DNA from: Loxodes magnus
Lineage: Eukaryota; Ciliophora; Karyorelictea; Loxodida; Loxodidae
Length of the DNA stretch: 64,000 nt
Direction of reading: 5' to 3'
NCBI GenBank assembly: GCA_946699065.1
Contig: CAMPDV010000514.1
Span: 1 to 64,000, forward strand
Shown here: one piece after another, positions 61,176-64,000 of the stretch
How the letters are laid out: each line of letters opens with the position of its first letter
Numbering within the stretch: the first letter of the stretch is position 1
Made by a program: the position numbers and the translations under genes
Notes under the pieces: generated by a model
Databases searched by the model: none
What the model was told of the DNA's origin: nothing
What the model saw: the letters and a program-made list of their open reading frames with translations, nothing else

Positions 61176-62095
61176 TGAAAAAGTCTTAGCAGATCATAAG
61201 GCAAGATTACTCTCATTCGTACAACCCCAGGTCAATGTTTATTGATCTACAAAGGATCTATGCTTTCCGCTCGAATGTGATTAGTCGTCCTTATTATGTT
61301 AGCAGAAATGAGGAGAGCCTGGGGTTATAAAAAATATTGCTTTCATAAGTAGATAGAAGATATCGCTCCCAGATTAGATTCTGACTTAGAAACGTTCAGT
61401 CATAATCTATGCAGATGGTAGCGTAACCAAAAGGCTGTTCAACCAATGGCGATACCAGTGATCTGGACCAACGGTTCCTCTAGTACTGAGTTGGATTACT
61501 ATGGCGATGCAGTGATCAATACAGTAAAATTAAACTGGTTCACTACGGTCTAAACCCAGCTCACATTTCTTTTTGACGGATGAGCAATAGAACACTTGGT
61601 GAATTCAGCTTCACAATGATAGGAAGAACCGATATCGATGAATCAAAAAGCAACGTCGCTATGAACGCTTGGCTGCCACAAGCCAGTTATCCCTGTGGTA
61701 ATTTTTCTGACACCTCTGGCTTAAAACTCATAAAATATAAAGGATCGATATGCCATGATTTCCCAGTTCATCCTGACAATGAGAGGTTGAATGAAGTCAA
61801 CTTTTCTCTTTTTGGTCTGTGAGCGGTTTCTGTCCGCTCTGAGCTGGCTGTAGGACACATGTGTTATCTTTTAACAGATGTGCCGCTCCAGTCAAACTCC
61901 TTACCTGGCGGTTTCTCCCATCCATTTACATGGCTAGAAAATTTCTGTATCCGCTCTTGGTAGAAGCTTGAAGCCTGGCTGCTCATAGCGATGGAGATCC
62001 CTAGCAGCTGTGCCTGGAGCACAACAGGATATCCCCGTTATTCAATAAAAGAGAGCGTCGGGTCGTGCAATCGGAAAAAGTTTGCGGTCCAAAAA
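61176..62095 (-). pseudogene. LSU rRNA 3'-domain fragment, antisense, copy 3
   Basis: Same extent as copies 1 and 2. The sarcin-ricin loop complement (about 61,473-61,490) has yet another change (sense AGTACTAGAGGAAC). The three copies thus decayed independently. Confidence 0.9.
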
Positions 62096-62294
62096 CTCTT
62101 TTAGTTGAAATTAATTTAATAGTTCTGCACTTACGTAATAGGAATTATCCCTTTTTATCTATCACTTTAATGATTTTAATGATAATCTTATTGAGATACT
62201 TCACATATCCCTTATCCTAAATACAATATAAAGTTAGAGACTGATAATTATCTTTACTTATACTAAATAGTTTTTAATATTCTCTGGTTATTTT

Positions 62295-63310
62295 ATGAAG
62301 GAACGCTTTGGAATTATTAGGCTTTAGTGTAATGATGCTATGGTTTCTATATTTTAACTTTTATTAAAGCTTATAAATATCTTTCAAACATCTCTTACAA
62401 TTGATTGGCATTCTAACTTGTTAGGCCTTTGAGCTCTTGATGAAACAGTTGTTGACATAATTAAGACTTAGCAGATTGAGATTTTATTTGAATCTAGTAA
62501 AAATAAGTTTAATATTATTCACATAGATAACTACTATTTAAACTGAAGGAAATAAAAGTAGCTTAATTAACTATAATAGGCTATTTATTAGTTAAGATAT
62601 AATTAATAGTTACTTTTAAAATTATACCATTAATGCAAGAAATTTCCCTCTAATTTGTTATTTACTTATACAAACTTAGTTTGCAAACATGTACATAGAA
62701 ACTGATAAAGAGAAGAGCAAGATTATTTAAAAATAGTACCATATGCTTAGAATTATAATAAATCCTTAAATGCTTTAACTATATCTTACAGATTTTAGAA
62801 GCTAAGTATTTAATAACCTCAACATTACAAATATCCAATTAGACTAACCTATCAAATTTATTACCAAGTACTTTATAACCTAGAATTCATGCTTAATTTT
62901 ATAATGCATACTACATATATCAAGAGGATAAGTTAGAAAAGATATTTAACTATTGTATTTTCTTATTTGAGATAGAGTAGTAAGAAAGATATTTGAGAGC
63001 TTTTAGTAATTTAAAATAAAAAAAAAACAGATAAGAGGAGACAAGGAATGGAAATAGTCTTAGAGCTCGGCTTTTAAATCCTAATATCTACCTTTCTTTA
63101 TTAGTAGCATTTTATTTGAGATAATAAGAGATTTAATGCTTTTACATAACAGATAAACTTTCCTCCCTACTTTCCTTAAAATTCTTCATATCCTTTTCGT
63201 TTATTAATATCCATGGTGCATATTTTCTCTACTTTAATCGACTTTATATTCCTTTTCAACTGTTGTTTAAGTTTCTTTAATTAATTTCATCTAGGAAAAT
63301 ATTTAATTGA
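62295..63310 (+). pseudogene. Gene J, copy 3
   Basis: Nearly identical to copy 1, with the same 20-nt intron (62,507-62,526) and a TGA at the same end point (63,308-63,310). A 1-nt difference in the A run of exon 2 shifts the frame. Confidence 0.45.
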
Positions 63311-63419
63311 TATTTTTTATCTTTTTTTCGATGCAATCTAAATTTTCTCATTGCTTTTTATCTCATTTTAATATAATTATCAATTTATTAGCATTCTTAT
63401 CTAATTAGATATTTACTTA

Positions 63420-64000
63420 TTTCACCTTCTATTAGAAGTCTTTTCTTAGTTTTATTATTTCTGCTGTATATAGTATTTTATCATTTAATTTGTTACAAAT
63501 CCACATATCGCTTTGGTCGCTTCTTGGATGTATTCTGATCATTTTTCATAGTATGCTTCGCTATCAAAATTTTCGAATTCGCTAATATCTATTTTCTTCA
63601 ATCATTCTTTGAATCTCTCTTGAACCTTTTATTGTTTTAATTTTTTCTAAGTTTATCCTTTTAATTTATGGGCTTTTTCGATATTCTTCGCAATTTTTAA
63701 CTTTATTTTACCTGGCTAATGATCTTCTATTAGTCTCTATTGATAAAATATTGTGCTGATAATGCTAGGCGTAATGTATTGATTCGTTAAGAAGCAATCT
63801 ATATTGAATTTTCCTTTTCCTTAAGTTGTGATGAAGGTTGAATCTTTATTTGGATCTTTACATTCTAAAAGATAATATTTCATCAAGTCAAATAAGTATT
63901 ATCCTGCATTATTCTGTTCATACGGTAAAAATTGGAGAATATACGCATTAAAATCCCCTAAAATTTAAAATTCTCTGCTGCTTGCTGCTATTATGTATTA
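63420..64000 (-). mobile_element. Minus-strand LINE endonuclease fragment, copy 3 (cut by window end)
   Basis: Counterpart of 29,500-30,060: the endonuclease middle part and post-endonuclease stretch are recognisable but diverged. The remainder lies outside the window. Confidence 0.5.

Larger units (their letters stand above)
52932..64000. repeat. Composite repeat, copy 3 (runs off the window)
   Basis: Same order as 19,065-30,060. The left third (to about 56,400) is clearly diverged from copy 1; the part from about 56,430 on is nearly identical except in gene C and the LSU fragment. It contains relics of genes A (53,550-54,240) and D (minus, from 55,805), each with small indels relative to copy 1. 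Confidence 0.9.

Overview
This 64-kb window is very AT-rich ciliate nuclear DNA. Every recognisable protein motif reads through only if TAA and TAG are glutamine and TGA is tryptophan. Examples are WD40 blades with TGA at the W of 'KIW', kelch 'DIWKYN' and 'DRWSK', and a CCHC knuckle 'RCWYCKRPGHKVRNC'. Between repeat copies TGA also alternates with TGG at the same codon. The best open frames end in TGA. This matches the karyorelict code (table 27: TAR=Gln, TGA=Trp or stop; Loxodes-like), with a Condylostoma-like code as the alternative; the organism assignment is inference. Because all three stops can be sense, an 'open frame' means little here. Genes below are called on motifs, on conservation between repeat copies, or on protein-like composition.

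Layout. 1-4.2 kb holds no recognised gene. 4.2-6.9 kb holds the most unusual object: a RING plus ubiquitin-like gene whose second half looks cut into about 80 introns of 14-37 nt, separated mostly by 3-nt exons. The middle 39 introns form a 27-nt tandem array. 8.3-13.4 kb has lysine-rich unknown genes and a minus-strand pentapeptide/WD40 gene. Two tRNA relics lie near 13.5 kb, and an isolated LINE ORF1 with a zinc knuckle lies at 14.7 kb.

From 19 kb a large composite repeat dominates: copy 1 at about 19.1-30.1 kb, a partial copy 2 at 38.45-43.87 kb, and copy 3 from 52.9 kb past the window end. Each unit strings together small unknown genes, a plus-strand WD40 piece facing a minus-strand WD40 C-terminal piece, unknown genes B and C, an antisense fragment of large-subunit rRNA, unknown gene J (with a 20-nt intron) and a minus-strand LINE fragment. 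Copy 1 keeps genes B, C and J open; copies 2 and 3 carry indels, many in homopolymers.

Between the units are a RING-kelch gene (32.1-33.5 kb), a broken LINE (34.3-36.9 kb), a degenerate WD40 gene (37 kb), a nearly whole 5.5-kb LINE (43.9-49.4 kb) and a vWA gene followed by a zinc-ribbon-rich gene (50-52.4 kb). No LTR elements, Polintons, CRISPR arrays or bacterial genes were recognised. The retained LINEs and rDNA relics suggest either germline DNA or a somatic genome with little DNA elimination.
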